Assembly (NCBI RefSeq): GCF_002764115.1
Contig: NZ_CP017940.1
Location: 1,276,501-1,340,500, forward strand
Reading direction: 5' to 3'
From: Phyllobacterium zundukense
GTDB taxonomy: Bacteria > Pseudomonadota > Alphaproteobacteria > Rhizobiales > Rhizobiaceae
Length of the DNA stretch: 64,000 bases
Shown: positions 19,925 to 29,400 of the stretch, piece after piece
Layout of the letters: each line of letters starts with the position of its first letter
How positions within the stretch are numbered: the first letter of the stretch is position 1
Made by a program: the position numbers and the translations under genes
The notes under the pieces: model-generated
What the model was told of the DNA's origin: nothing
Databases searched by the model: none
The model's input: the letters and a program-made list of their open reading frames with translations, nothing else

Positions 19925-20156
19925 GAAAGTCTCTCCACTTTGCGAGCAAAAAGATTTGATGTTCATTCACAATGGCAATCGCGCGTCGAACATCATTCCG
20001 CTTCATTTTATAATGCGAAATCAAGTAAGGCCTGCCGTCAGCTCCCGCCAAACCAATTTTGGCATGACGATCGCCGAATACATGCACATGTGGCGGTTCA
20101 TGGTCATTCAAAAAAATAGCCACGCTCAGCCCGTATTCCCGATAGACGATAACCAT
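19917..20156 (-). CDS. DUF4160 protein (partner of DUF2442)
   Basis: A 79-residue protein with the DUF4160 signature: YREYGLSVAIFLNDHEPPHVHVFGD at the N-terminus (conserved HVHV here split as PPHVHVF), then a central AKIGLAG strand, and a C-terminal helix VRRAIAIVNEHQIFLLAKW. It is the first gene of a two-gene unit with DUF2442. Biochemical function is unknown. The same pair exists in broken form next to nadE in this window. Confidence 0.8.
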   Translation of the reverse strand: MVIVYREYGLSVAIFLNDHEPPHVHVFGDRHAKIGLAGADGRPYLISHYKMKRNDVRRAIAIVNEHQIFLLAKWRDFHG

Positions 20157-20405
20157 TCTTAATATAACCTATCGTGTTGGGTTTTTCAAATTCAGGAACT
20201 GATGGGAAAAGCTCTGATGGGCCAACAACTGTGAAGGGCGTGAATTTGGAGTTCAATTGGCACAAAGTCTAAATTGGGAAGGAAATCGCATAACAAATTC
20301 CGAGCGTTTCTAGGCGCTTGGGAAATTTCGTGTTAGTTCGAAAATTCAGGCAACGCAGGGTTGCGATTCTGCCTGGGCCATTCTGATCTTCCGAAAGTCC
20401 CTCGA

Positions 20406-21611
20406 ATGATAGCCGCCGCCTCAGCGGACACTTACCAGGAGAAGCCGCCTCGATTCGAGCTGCGGGTTGCACTGGCCTATTTCGCAATTTTCATGTCAAG
20501 CGGATTGCACCTGCCGTATTTTCCGCTGTGGCTCGAATATCGGTCCCTGACGCCGACGCAAATCGCCATCGTCCTGTCCATGCCGCTATTCGTGCGGGTC
20601 ATTGCAGCACCGCTGGTTTCGATGCTCGCGGACCGCTCAAACGACCGGGCGCATATTCTGAGCATAGCAACGGCACTAGCCGCTATCGTCGCTGCATTTT
20701 ACTTTGTGCCATTCGGTTTCATCGGAATTCTCATCGTTTCACTGATGCTGGCGCCACCATGGACCTCGCAGGTGCCGCTTGCCGATACGATCGCTTTGTC
20801 AGGCGTGCGCCGCTACGGCGCTGATTTTGCCAGAATGCGCGTCTGGGGATCGATCTCGTTTCTGCTCACCTCCTTCGTGGGCGGCATATTCATCCAGAAC
20901 GTGGGCGAACACATCATTCCATGGGCACTGATGGGCACGCTGATTGCTGCCTGCGTCATGAGCTTCGTTGTGCCGCGCATCGGCAAGCCGCGCCGCCTGT
21001 CTCCTCTTTCCGATGTCGATATTGCGGACGCGGGCAGGGCACTGCGCAGGCCAGCCTTCGTCACCTTTCTGATTGCCACCGGCATTACCCAGGCCAGTCA
21101 TGCCTATGGCTATAGTTTCTCCGCGATCTATTGGAAATCGATCGGTATCGAGGAAACCATGATTGGAACGCTGTGGTCGATTTCCGTCGTGGCGGAAGTG
21201 ATCATGTTCACCTGTTTTCGCCGGCTTTTCGGCCGCCTTCATCCGGCCAAAGTCCTGATGATTGGCTCGACAGTGGCGATGTTCCGCTGGGCCGTTTTTC
21301 CGCTCATTGCGCCAGGCGGCCTCGGCGTTACCGGGTTTCTCGTGGTCCAGAGCCTGCACGCCTTTTCCTTTGCACTTTCATTCCTTGGCATGCAGAAAAT
21401 GATAGCGCTGACGATACCCGAGGAACGCGGTGGCACGGCGCAGGGTCTATCGACCTTCTTTATCGGCACAGCGCTGGCAATCGTCACAATGGCTTCCGGC
21501 CCGCTCTACAGCGCGACGGGCATTTACGGCTTCTATGTGATGGTCGTGCTCGCGGCTTGCGGTCTGACGCTTGCCAATGTCTCGCTGAAACTGGAACAAC
21601 GAGAAGCCTAG
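20406..21611 (+). CDS. MFS transporter, HcaT/LacY-like
   Basis: A 401-residue 12-helix inner-membrane transporter of the MFS_1-like group that includes 3-phenylpropionic acid and nucleoside transporters. The N-terminus has VALAYFAIFMSSGLHLPYFPL split over helix 1, and the loop LADRSNDR after helix 2 is the usual MFS loop. Start at 20406 or 20361; neither has a clear ribosome site. It shares its final 4 bases with the convergent dipeptide epimerase gene. Uptake of peptides or aromatic acids is possible; the substrate is not known. Confidence 0.78.
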   Translation: MIAAASADTYQEKPPRFELRVALAYFAIFMSSGLHLPYFPLWLEYRSLTPTQIAIVLSMPLFVRVIAAPLVSMLADRSNDRAHILSIATALAAIVAAFYFVPFGFIGILIVSLMLAPPWTSQVPLADTIALSGVRRYGADFARMRVWGSISFLLTSFVGGIFIQNVGEHIIPWALMGTLIAACVMSFVVPRIGKPRRLSPLSDVDIADAGRALRRPAFVTFLIATGITQASHAYGYSFSAIYWKSIGIEETMIGTLWSISVVAEVIMFTCFRRLFGRLHPAKVLMIGSTVAMFRWAVFPLIAPGGLGVTGFLVVQSLHAFSFALSFLGMQKMIALTIPEERGGTAQGLSTFFIGTALAIVTMASGPLYSATGIYGFYVMVVLAACGLTLANVSLKLEQREA

Positions 21612-22591
21612 CCCCACAATTCTGGTTTGGGCGGTGAAACGCGACTGCCATTGAATACCAGACCTGGCTTGCGGTCGTCTTTCAAGATCAGCGGACCATC
21701 GAGATCCACGAAATCCGCGTCCTGGGCAACGAGCACTGCAGGAGCCATCGCCAGCGACGTTCCGACCATGCAGCCGACCATGATGCCAAAGCCAAGCTCG
21801 CGGGCGCGCTTCTGCATGCGCAGCGCCTCGGTCAGGCCACCTGTCTTGTCGAGCTTGATGTTGATACTGTCATAGCGGCCAAGCAATGTGTGCAGATCGT
21901 CCGTGCCATGGGCGCTCTCGTCGGCGCAGACCGGCACCGGGTGCGGTATGCTCGCGAGGATCGCGTCGTTTCCGGCAGGAAGAGGCTGCTCTATCAGCAC
22001 CACGCCGGCCTTTGCCGCCGCCAGCATATTTTCGACGATGTTGTCGTTGGTCCAGCCCTCATTCGCATCGATGATCATGCGGCTTGAGGGTGCGGCTTCG
22101 GCGACGGCGCGGATGCGCTCCGCATCGTTCTCGCCGCCAACCTTTACCTTGATCAAGGGGCGGTCGGCGAAGGCCCTTGCAGAGGCAGCCATTGCCTGCG
22201 TATCGCCAAAGGAGATTGTGACTGCCGTCGTCAGGTCGCGCAGAGGCGAAGCACCGGCAAGATCGGCAACAGACATGCCACTGCGCTTGGCCTCGAGATC
22301 CCACAATGCACAATCGATCGCGTTACGGGCGGCACCAGCGCTGATCAGGGTTGATAGATCCCGCCGCGTTGCGCCGTTGATCAAGGCATCACGCAGCTTT
22401 TCGATCTCGGCACAAACAGAGTCCAGGCTTTCGCCATATCGGGCATAGGGTACGCATTCGCCGCGTCCCGCATAGTCGCCATTGGTCAGAATGCAGACCA
22501 CGACAGCAGCCTCTGTTTTCGAGCCGCGCGAGATCGTAAACGTCCCCGCTATGGGCCAACGCTCAACCGTTATCTCCATTTTCAGTGCCAT
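21608..22591 (-). CDS. dgcA: L-Ala-D/L-Glu (dipeptide) epimerase
   Basis: A 327-residue enolase-superfamily enzyme of the muconate-lactonizing subgroup that epimerises dipeptides, typically L-Ala-D-Glu from peptidoglycan recycling. The active-site set is visible: KVKV for the first lysine, metal ligands Asp in DANEGW, Glu in EQPLP and Asp in ADES, and the second lysine in IKLDKTGG. The start at 22591 has AAGGCG upstream. Substrate specificity varies in this family, so the dipeptide assignment rests on overall resemblance. Confidence 0.82.
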   Translation of the reverse strand: MALKMEITVERWPIAGTFTISRGSKTEAAVVVCILTNGDYAGRGECVPYARYGESLDSVCAEIEKLRDALINGATRRDLSTLISAGAARNAIDCALWDLEAKRSGMSVADLAGASPLRDLTTAVTISFGDTQAMAASARAFADRPLIKVKVGGENDAERIRAVAEAAPSSRMIIDANEGWTNDNIVENMLAAAKAGVVLIEQPLPAGNDAILASIPHPVPVCADESAHGTDDLHTLLGRYDSINIKLDKTGGLTEALRMQKRARELGFGIMVGCMVGTSLAMAPAVLVAQDADFVDLDGPLILKDDRKPGLVFNGSRVSPPKPELWG

Positions 22592-22639
22592 TTTACACGC
22601 CTTAATTGTTCAAGTGACATCAGCCAAGAGACTCGATAT

Positions 22640-23824
22640 GTGTGTGTGATGTTGACCGATAGAGCAAACAATTCAAGTGCTTCTACCGCAGCGCCGCCTC
22701 ACGTTGAATTCAGCAAGGATGGTGATCGCGCGACGATCGCCCTTTCCGGTGCATGGACCACACGTAATGTCCGCCGCGTCGACGAGCGCATGCGTGAAAT
22801 TGGTCACGACAATGGCTTTTCCAGTGCTGTGATCGATCTTTCGGGTGTCGAATTGCTGGATACAGCCGGCACCTGGCTGGTTGAACGTTTGCGCACCACG
22901 TTTGAAAAGGCGGGCAAACAGGTCACGATCGAAGGGCAATCCGCAAGTTGGGGCGCCCTGTTCGAGGCAGTGGGTGAAGCTGCGGCAGCCCCCGAGGACA
23001 TTGTTCCAGTCCAGCATACGTCGCTGCTGATTCGCTTTCTGGAGACGATCGGCAAGACCGTCTATGCCTTTGGCGGCGATTTTATCAAATCCATGCATAT
23101 CCTCGGTGCGACCGTACGCGGCGCCCAGATGAAGGGGAGTGGCCGCAGCGGTATCAGGCCCGCAGCCATTGTCCATCAGATCGACAGCATGGGTATCGGT
23201 GCCGTGCCCGTGGTCGTCCTGATGTCGACGATCATCGGAGCAATCATTGCGCAGCAGGGCGCATTTCAGTTGCGCTATTTCGGCGCCGAGATTTTCGTGG
23301 TCGATCTCGTCGGTATTCTAGTGTTGCGTGAGATCGGGGTGCTTCTGACAGCGATCATGATTGCGGGCCGGTCCGGCAGCGCGATCACCGCCGAAATCGG
23401 CTCGATGAAGATGCGCGAAGAAACTGACGCGCTCACAGTCATCGGCCTCAATCCGGTTGGTGTCCTGGTGTTCCCGCGCCTCGTGGCGCTGGTCATTTCC
23501 CTGCCATTGCTGACGATCATCGCCGACTTCGCTGCCCTTGCCGGCGCAATGGCAATCACCTGGGCTTACTCCGGCATCACACCGGATGCATTCATTCAGC
23601 GGTTGCGCGACGCCATCGATCTGTCGAGCTATCTGGCCGGTCTCATCAAGGCACCTTTCATGGCGATGATCATCGGCATCATGGCTTCGGTGGAAGGCAT
23701 GAAAGTTGGCGGCAGTGCAGAGTCGCTGGGACAGCGCGTCACTGCGTCCGTGGTCAAATCCATTTTCGTCGTTATCGTAGTCGATGGTATTTTCGCGATC
23801 TTCTACGCATCGATCAATTTTTGA
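22640..23824 (+). CDS. MlaE-type ABC permease with N-terminal STAS domain
   Basis: A 394-residue permease of a lipid-transport (Mla/Mce) system in the inner membrane. Residues about 20-115 form a STAS domain (VIDLSGVELLDTAGTW), which in E. coli is a separate protein, MlaB. Residues 130-394 form the MlaE permease, with the family motifs around GIGAVPVVVLMS and the EIGSMKMREETDAL loop. First gene of a four-gene unit with the ATPase, the MCE protein and a lipoprotein. The unit likely moves phospholipid between membranes; direction is not decided by sequence. Confidence 0.9.
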   Translation: MCVMLTDRANNSSASTAAPPHVEFSKDGDRATIALSGAWTTRNVRRVDERMREIGHDNGFSSAVIDLSGVELLDTAGTWLVERLRTTFEKAGKQVTIEGQSASWGALFEAVGEAAAAPEDIVPVQHTSLLIRFLETIGKTVYAFGGDFIKSMHILGATVRGAQMKGSGRSGIRPAAIVHQIDSMGIGAVPVVVLMSTIIGAIIAQQGAFQLRYFGAEIFVVDLVGILVLREIGVLLTAIMIAGRSGSAITAEIGSMKMREETDALTVIGLNPVGVLVFPRLVALVISLPLLTIIADFAALAGAMAITWAYSGITPDAFIQRLRDAIDLSSYLAGLIKAPFMAMIIGIMASVEGMKVGGSAESLGQRVTASVVKSIFVVIVVDGIFAIFYASINF

Positions 23825-23843
23825 GCCAGGACCGCCAGGGCGC

Positions 23844-24719
23844 ATGACTCCGACAGCAAACAGACAGGACCACGAGCGAGAGGCAAAGGAAGTCATCCTT
23901 TCGGTAAAGGATGTCAGCGTTTCATTCGGCGCGTCGAAGATCCTCGATAATCTGTCACTTGACGTTTATCGCGGCGAGATTCTTGGCTTTGTCGGCGCAT
24001 CCGGTACGGGCAAGTCGGTACTGATGCGGGCAATTTTAGGCCTGAACCAGAAGCAAAGCGGCAAGATCAGCATATTCGGTCACGACATTGACCGTGCTTC
24101 GGAGCAGGAGAAGCTCGGCGTCGACATGCGCATGGGCGTGCTTTTTCAACATGGTGCGCTGTTCTCGTCGCTGACTGTGATGGAGAATATTCAAGTGCCT
24201 ATGCGCGAGTATCTCGATATTCCGCAAAGGCTGATGGATGAACTCGCGCGCCTGAAGATTGACCTGGTCGGACTAAAGCCCGATACGGCGGAAAAATACC
24301 CTTCGGAGCTGTCAGGCGGCATGATCAAGCGCGCTGCACTGGCCCGCGCGCTGTCGCTCGATCCCGAGATCGTCTTTCTCGATGAGCCGACCTCGGGTCT
24401 CGATCCGATCGGCGCTGCGGACTTCGACGAGCTTATCGCCAATCTGCGCGATACGATGGGGCTGACGGTCTACATGGTGACCCATGACCTCGACAGCCTG
24501 TTCGCAGTTTGCGACCGAATCGCGGTATTGGGTAAGAAGAAGGTTCTCGTTGAGGGAACCATCGAAGACATGCTGGCGTTTGATGATCCGTGGGTTCAGG
24601 AATATTTCCGCGGCAAGCGTGCACGCCAGATCGTCAGCAACGGCAAGAGCAGGCGGCGATCGGGAGGCGATCGGACCACGCCACAGCCCATCCAGGGGCA
24701 AGAGGGTCAGGTAAAGTAA
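23844..24719 (+). CDS. MlaF-type ABC ATPase
   Basis: A 291-residue ATPase energising the lipid transporter. Walker A is GASGTGKS, the signature is LSGGMIKR (the variant usual in MlaF), Walker B is IVFLDEPTSGLDP, and the switch His is in MVTHDL. The start at 23844 follows the permease stop by 19 nt; the longer frame is a shadow over the permease end. The C-terminal 30 residues are basic and low in complexity. Confidence 0.92.
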   Translation: MTPTANRQDHEREAKEVILSVKDVSVSFGASKILDNLSLDVYRGEILGFVGASGTGKSVLMRAILGLNQKQSGKISIFGHDIDRASEQEKLGVDMRMGVLFQHGALFSSLTVMENIQVPMREYLDIPQRLMDELARLKIDLVGLKPDTAEKYPSELSGGMIKRAALARALSLDPEIVFLDEPTSGLDPIGAADFDELIANLRDTMGLTVYMVTHDLDSLFAVCDRIAVLGKKKVLVEGTIEDMLAFDDPWVQEYFRGKRARQIVSNGKSRRRSGGDRTTPQPIQGQEGQVK

Positions 24720-24722
24720 TCA

Positions 24723-25715
24723 ATGGAAACCAAAGCCAACTATGTCCTGGTCGGTATTTTCACGCTGGTGATCTGCGCTCTTGCTTTCGGATTCGTCTAT
24801 TGGATTGCCCGTTATGGCGACAGGAGCGAAACCGCTACCCTCGAAATTCGTATTGTCGGTTCTGTCACCGGCCTTTCCGAAGGCAGCCAGGTTCTTTTCA
24901 ACGGCATCAAGGTCGGCAGTGTGCGGCGCCTGTTCATTGACGCCAACAATCCCGATGCGGTGATTGCTCAGACAGAAGTCAATGCAACCACACCGATCAC
25001 TCGTTCGACCCAGGCGACGCTGGGTTTCGCCGGCCTGACCGGACAGGCCTTCATTGAGCTCAAGGGCGGCAAGCTCAACGAGCCGAATTTGCTTGAGGAA
25101 GCTGCCAAGGACGACCAGATCGCCCGCATGGACGCCGATCCTTCCGTGGTGAACAACCTGCTGCAAAAGGCGCAGACCATTCTTGAGCGTGTCGATGGCG
25201 CGGTGGGCTCGATCGAGAGCTTCATCACGGAAGTGAAGGGGCCACTTGTCGATACGGTCAACAATACGAAGAAGTTTACCGATGCGCTCGCCAACAATTC
25301 GGAGGTCATCGACAAGTTCAGTCAGAGCGCCGAGGATGTACAGGCGGTGGTCAAGGAGGCTCGGGAAATGATGACGCGCCTCAATTCGGCATCGACCCGG
25401 GTCGACGGCGTTCTGGCCAAGCTTGACAAGCAGCTTTCGGATCAGGATGGCAGCGTCGTCAGGGAAGCGCGTGAAACGATGCAATCCTATCGGGCAGTAG
25501 CCGACAATCTGAATGCGAAGCTCGGGCCGATCACAGACAATCTTAACCGGTTCTCCGGCCAGGGTCTGCGCGATGTGCAGGCGCTCGTCACTGAGAGCCG
25601 CCAATCGGTCCAGCGCATCGAACGGGCAATAACGGATCTGGAAAAAAATCCACAGCGCGTGATTTTCGGTGGTGGTGGCAATGTACCTGAATATGACGGC
25701 CGCACACGCCGTTGA
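24723..25715 (+). CDS. MlaD-type MCE-domain protein
   Basis: A 330-residue periplasmic substrate-binding protein anchored by one N-terminal membrane helix (residues 7-28). The MCE domain lies at about 38-115, with GLSEGSQVLFNGIKVGSV and the GLTGQAFIELKGG segment. A long coiled-coil-like region follows (about 130-310), typical of longer MCE proteins that span part of the periplasm. The start lies 3 nt after the ATPase stop. Confidence 0.9.
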   Translation: METKANYVLVGIFTLVICALAFGFVYWIARYGDRSETATLEIRIVGSVTGLSEGSQVLFNGIKVGSVRRLFIDANNPDAVIAQTEVNATTPITRSTQATLGFAGLTGQAFIELKGGKLNEPNLLEEAAKDDQIARMDADPSVVNNLLQKAQTILERVDGAVGSIESFITEVKGPLVDTVNNTKKFTDALANNSEVIDKFSQSAEDVQAVVKEAREMMTRLNSASTRVDGVLAKLDKQLSDQDGSVVREARETMQSYRAVADNLNAKLGPITDNLNRFSGQGLRDVQALVTESRQSVQRIERAITDLEKNPQRVIFGGGGNVPEYDGRTRR

Positions 25716-25780
25716 CTTTGGCAAGTTCGCATCGCATGAAAGGCTAACGGAATCATCACGTTTTCGCAGGGGCAGGGGCA

Positions 25781-26368
25781 TTGGTGAATTCAAGAACGAC
25801 AGTTGCCGCTCTGCTGATGGTCTTGTCCGTTTCAGCCTGCGCCAGCACCAAGAAGCTTGATACTTTTGATCTTTCCAGTGCCTCGCCTTCCGTGACTTCA
25901 TCAAAGAAGCAGGGCCGCCAGATCCTGATTGCTGCACCATCCGCCCTGAAGGCGCTCGATGGCGAAAACGTCGTGGTCCGGTCCGGTCCGAATTCGATTT
26001 CCTTTCTTAAAGGTGCGCAGTGGGCCGACCGCCTGCCGAATATCGTGCAGTCGCGTCTGGCTCAGGCTTTCGAGAGCACAGGCCGTCTTGGCGGCGTTGG
26101 CCGTCCCGGCGATGGCCTTGCCATCGACTACCAGGTCATCAGCGAAATCCGCACCTTCAATATCGATGCCTCGGCCGGTGAAACCGGTGTGGTTGAAATC
26201 GCGATCAAGATCCTCAATGACAAGAATGGAACGGTTCGTGCATCGCGGGTTTTCCGCTCGACATCGCCAGTAGGCGGCACGGGTAATGCATCCTATATCG
26301 CCGCTCTTGATCGTGCATTCGACAATGCCACAAGCGAAATCGTGACCTGGACGCTGTCAGTTATTTAG
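25781..26368 (+). CDS. ABC transport auxiliary lipoprotein (PqiC-like)
   Basis: A 195-residue lipoprotein with lipobox LSVSAC (Cys20) after a short hydrophobic signal. The body resembles the PqiC/MCE-associated auxiliary lipoproteins, with an IDYQVISEIRTF central strand. The start is TTG at 25781 or GTG at 25784, both behind AGGGGC repeats. It is the last gene of the Mla-like operon, probably the outer-membrane partner, and is followed by a strong terminator. Confidence 0.85.
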   Translation: MVNSRTTVAALLMVLSVSACASTKKLDTFDLSSASPSVTSSKKQGRQILIAAPSALKALDGENVVVRSGPNSISFLKGAQWADRLPNIVQSRLAQAFESTGRLGGVGRPGDGLAIDYQVISEIRTFNIDASAGETGVVEIAIKILNDKNGTVRASRVFRSTSPVGGTGNASYIAALDRAFDNATSEIVTWTLSVI

Positions 26369-26410
26369 CGGGTTATCTCCCTCGTTTTGCAAGCATGTTT
26401 CCCCCAAAAT

Positions 26411-26441
26411 AAAAAACGCGGCTCTAAGGCCGCGTTTTTTT
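26411..26441. terminator. Bidirectional terminator between the Mla operon and the GPR-like gene
   Basis: A 12-bp stem, AAAAAACGCGGC (26411-26422) with GCCGCGTTTTTT (26429-26440). It has A-tracts and T-tracts on both sides, so it works in both orientations between two convergent genes. Confidence 0.9.
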
Positions 26442-26461
26442 GTGTCGTTATGAACCTGTTT

Positions 26462-29400
26462 TTACCGCAGGCGGTTACTCGCATGTGCCAGCATCGTGTA
26501 AACCTTGCCGGTGTCTGACGTCAGGTAATTTTGCGTCATGACATTGTCGCGGTCGTTGCGGGTCACATCTTCGAGCAGGCGTTCGAAATCGTCCATGTAA
26601 CGGTCGACGGCGCGGCGGAATTCGCTGTCCGCCTGATACTTGCGCTTGATCTCGTCAAATGTCTGCTGCCCCTTCAGCGTATAGAGGCGGCGGGTGAACA
26701 CATTGCGCTCACCGGCACGATAGCGCTGCCAGAGCTCGACCGAAGCCTCGTGATCGATCGCACGGGTGATGTCGATCGACAATGAGTTGAGGGATTCGAC
26801 AACCTGGCCGGGCGAACGGCCGCCGGCGTCAGGGGTCTTTGCCGTTGGCTCGACCTGTGCCTCGTCGCTCGAAGCGCGGCGAAGCAGATCCGACACCCAG
26901 CCATTGCCAGCAGGACGTGCAGGCGCCGCGTTGCCCCGTACGTCGAGGGTCCCGCGAATTGCCGGAGCTGCAGTTGCTGGTGCAGGTGCATTTGCCTGAG
27001 GCTGCGGCGCGGCGACAGGCTCGCTGCGTTGCTGAGGCTGAGCTGCGACAGCAACCGCTGCACGGGCCGAACCGCGTACTACGCGCGCTTCGCCGACATC
27101 GGTGAGGCGGCCGGATTTCTGAACGATTTCCGACAGTTCCTTCAGGGCGTTGATCTGCTCGGACACAGCCTTTCGCATTTGCGCGGTCGACTGCTTTGCC
27201 TCTTCTGGCATATCCATGACGCCGCGCTGCAATTCGGAACGGGTTTCCTCCAATTCTGCGCGGATAGCCGCGGAAGACCGGCGGATTTCGTCCGTTGCGT
27301 TGGCGAACTTCTGCGACGCCTGTTCGACGACTTCCGAGATCGAATTGCGGATCTGTTCGGTCGTCTGCGTCGCGCGGCCTTCGGCGCGATCGAAAGCCGA
27401 GGAAACCAGCGATTCGAACGAACGCATGGTTTTTTCGATGCCCTCGGATTTCGCAACCAGTCCGGCTGCAAGATTTTGCAGGGCTTCCTGGCGCTCATCG
27501 AAGGTCGAAGCGAGGTTCGTCTGCGATGCGTTGATCAGCTCGGACGCTGCATTGAGCATGCTGCCATGATCTTCGAAGCGCTTGGCGATGGAGGCGATGT
27601 CTGTCAGCGTTGAGTTCGACAGCTGTGACAGCTTGCCGAGATTGCCATCGATGAGGCGGGTCGAGGTCTGGAACGACTCTGCCGCCTTGGTCGCATTTTC
27701 GGCGAAGGCAGTTGTCGTATCCAGGAGACGTCCGTCGATGTCACCAAGATTCTTGGTAGCCATATCGATCAGCTCACCCAGCTTTGCGTTGGAAGCGGAG
27801 AGGCGGTCGATCAGATTGCTGACGTCGTCCGTGAGGCCCGCCTTCGCGGCCTGGACGGCCGTGATGGTTTCTGCCGTGCGGCTGGCGATGGCATTGATCA
27901 AGGCTGCATTTTCGACGCGCAGACGTTCCGTTGCCGCTGTTGTCGCTTCAACGAGCTGCGAAGCCAGCGTACGGCCATTGTCTGCGAGGCTGTCGACCAG
28001 AGGCTGTGCCGTATTGTCGAGGATGCCAATGATCTCCTGCGAACGGGCAGCGAGAACTTCATTGAGTTCGCGGGTGCTCTCGGCAAGCTTGGATGCAGTC
28101 GAATCCGTTGCCGCAGAGAAGCGCGCTTCAAGCGCTTCCAGATTGGCCGCAGCTTCACGTGCACGCTCACCAAGACGCATTTCTGTCTGCGCCAGGCTTT
28201 CGTTCATGCGCTGGCTGAATGCCTCGCCATGACCATCAAGCGCTTCGCCGGCCTTTTGTGCCTCGCCGGTAAGGGAAGAGGCGGCCTCGGAGATCTTGTC
28301 GCGCAGGCTGCGCGCAACGACCGAAGCGCTCTGCTCCAGCGACTTGCGCACATTGTCGACGCCGATGGCGAGCGCGTCCTGCATGGTCGTCGTGCGTTCA
28401 TCGATGGTTCCGCCGTGGTTCTCGAAGGCTTTCGCCAGTACTTCGGCGCTGTCCTGGAGCACAGCCTGAAGCGCAACGGTGCGGTCGCTGATCGCACTGG
28501 CCTGATTGTCCAGCGTCCGGTCAAGCGCAGCTGTGCCCTGTTCCATGGCTGCCCGGATGCCGCTGATGCGGTCATCGATCTGGCTAGCATGGGTGTTGAG
28601 CGTATCGCCGATACGAGAGTCGCTTTCGGAGAGGGCTGCCCTGATCGCAGCAGCGCGTTCGTCGAGCACGCTGATATGCGAAGCAAGAGTGTCGCTGATC
28701 TCTCCGTTGCTGTTTTCGAGCAAGGAGCGAATGCCTGCCGCGCGCGCTTCGATATCGCCTGCGTGCTTTGCAAGCGTTTCGTCGATGCTTGCATTGCTGT
28801 TTTCAAGAGCGGAGCGAATACCGGCCGTCCGTGCATCGATATCGTTGACGTGCTGGGCAAGTGTTTCGCCAATGCGCGCATTGCTGCCGTCAAGAACGGA
28901 GCGAATACCGGCCGTCCGTGCATCGATATCCGTGACGTGTTTGGTAAGCGTTTCGCCGATGCGAGCATTGCTGTCATCGAGAATGGAGCGAATGCCCGCC
29001 GTACGTGTATCGATAACGTTCGCGTGCTGGGCAAGCGTCTCGCCAATGCGTGAATGGGTGTTTTCGAGCGCCGATTGAATGCCAGCCGTCCGCTCATCAA
29101 GTGCGGAGGCATGCGAGGCGAGGGTTTGGCCGATCCGCTGATCGCTGTTGCTCAAAGCCTGTTCGATGCCAGCTGTACGATCCTCGATGGCGCTGGCATG
29201 GGATGCAAGAACATCGCTGATGCGTGCATCACTGCTGGTCAGTGCCGATTCGATACGGTTGGTGCGATCGTCCACGGAGTCGATGAAGCCGCCGAGCGTA
29301 TCATCGATGCGCGCCCCGCTGTTGAGCAGTGTCGCCTGGATTTCCGCATTGCGGGAATCGATAGCCTGCGTATGGGCGGAAAGTGTGTCGCCGAGTTTGA

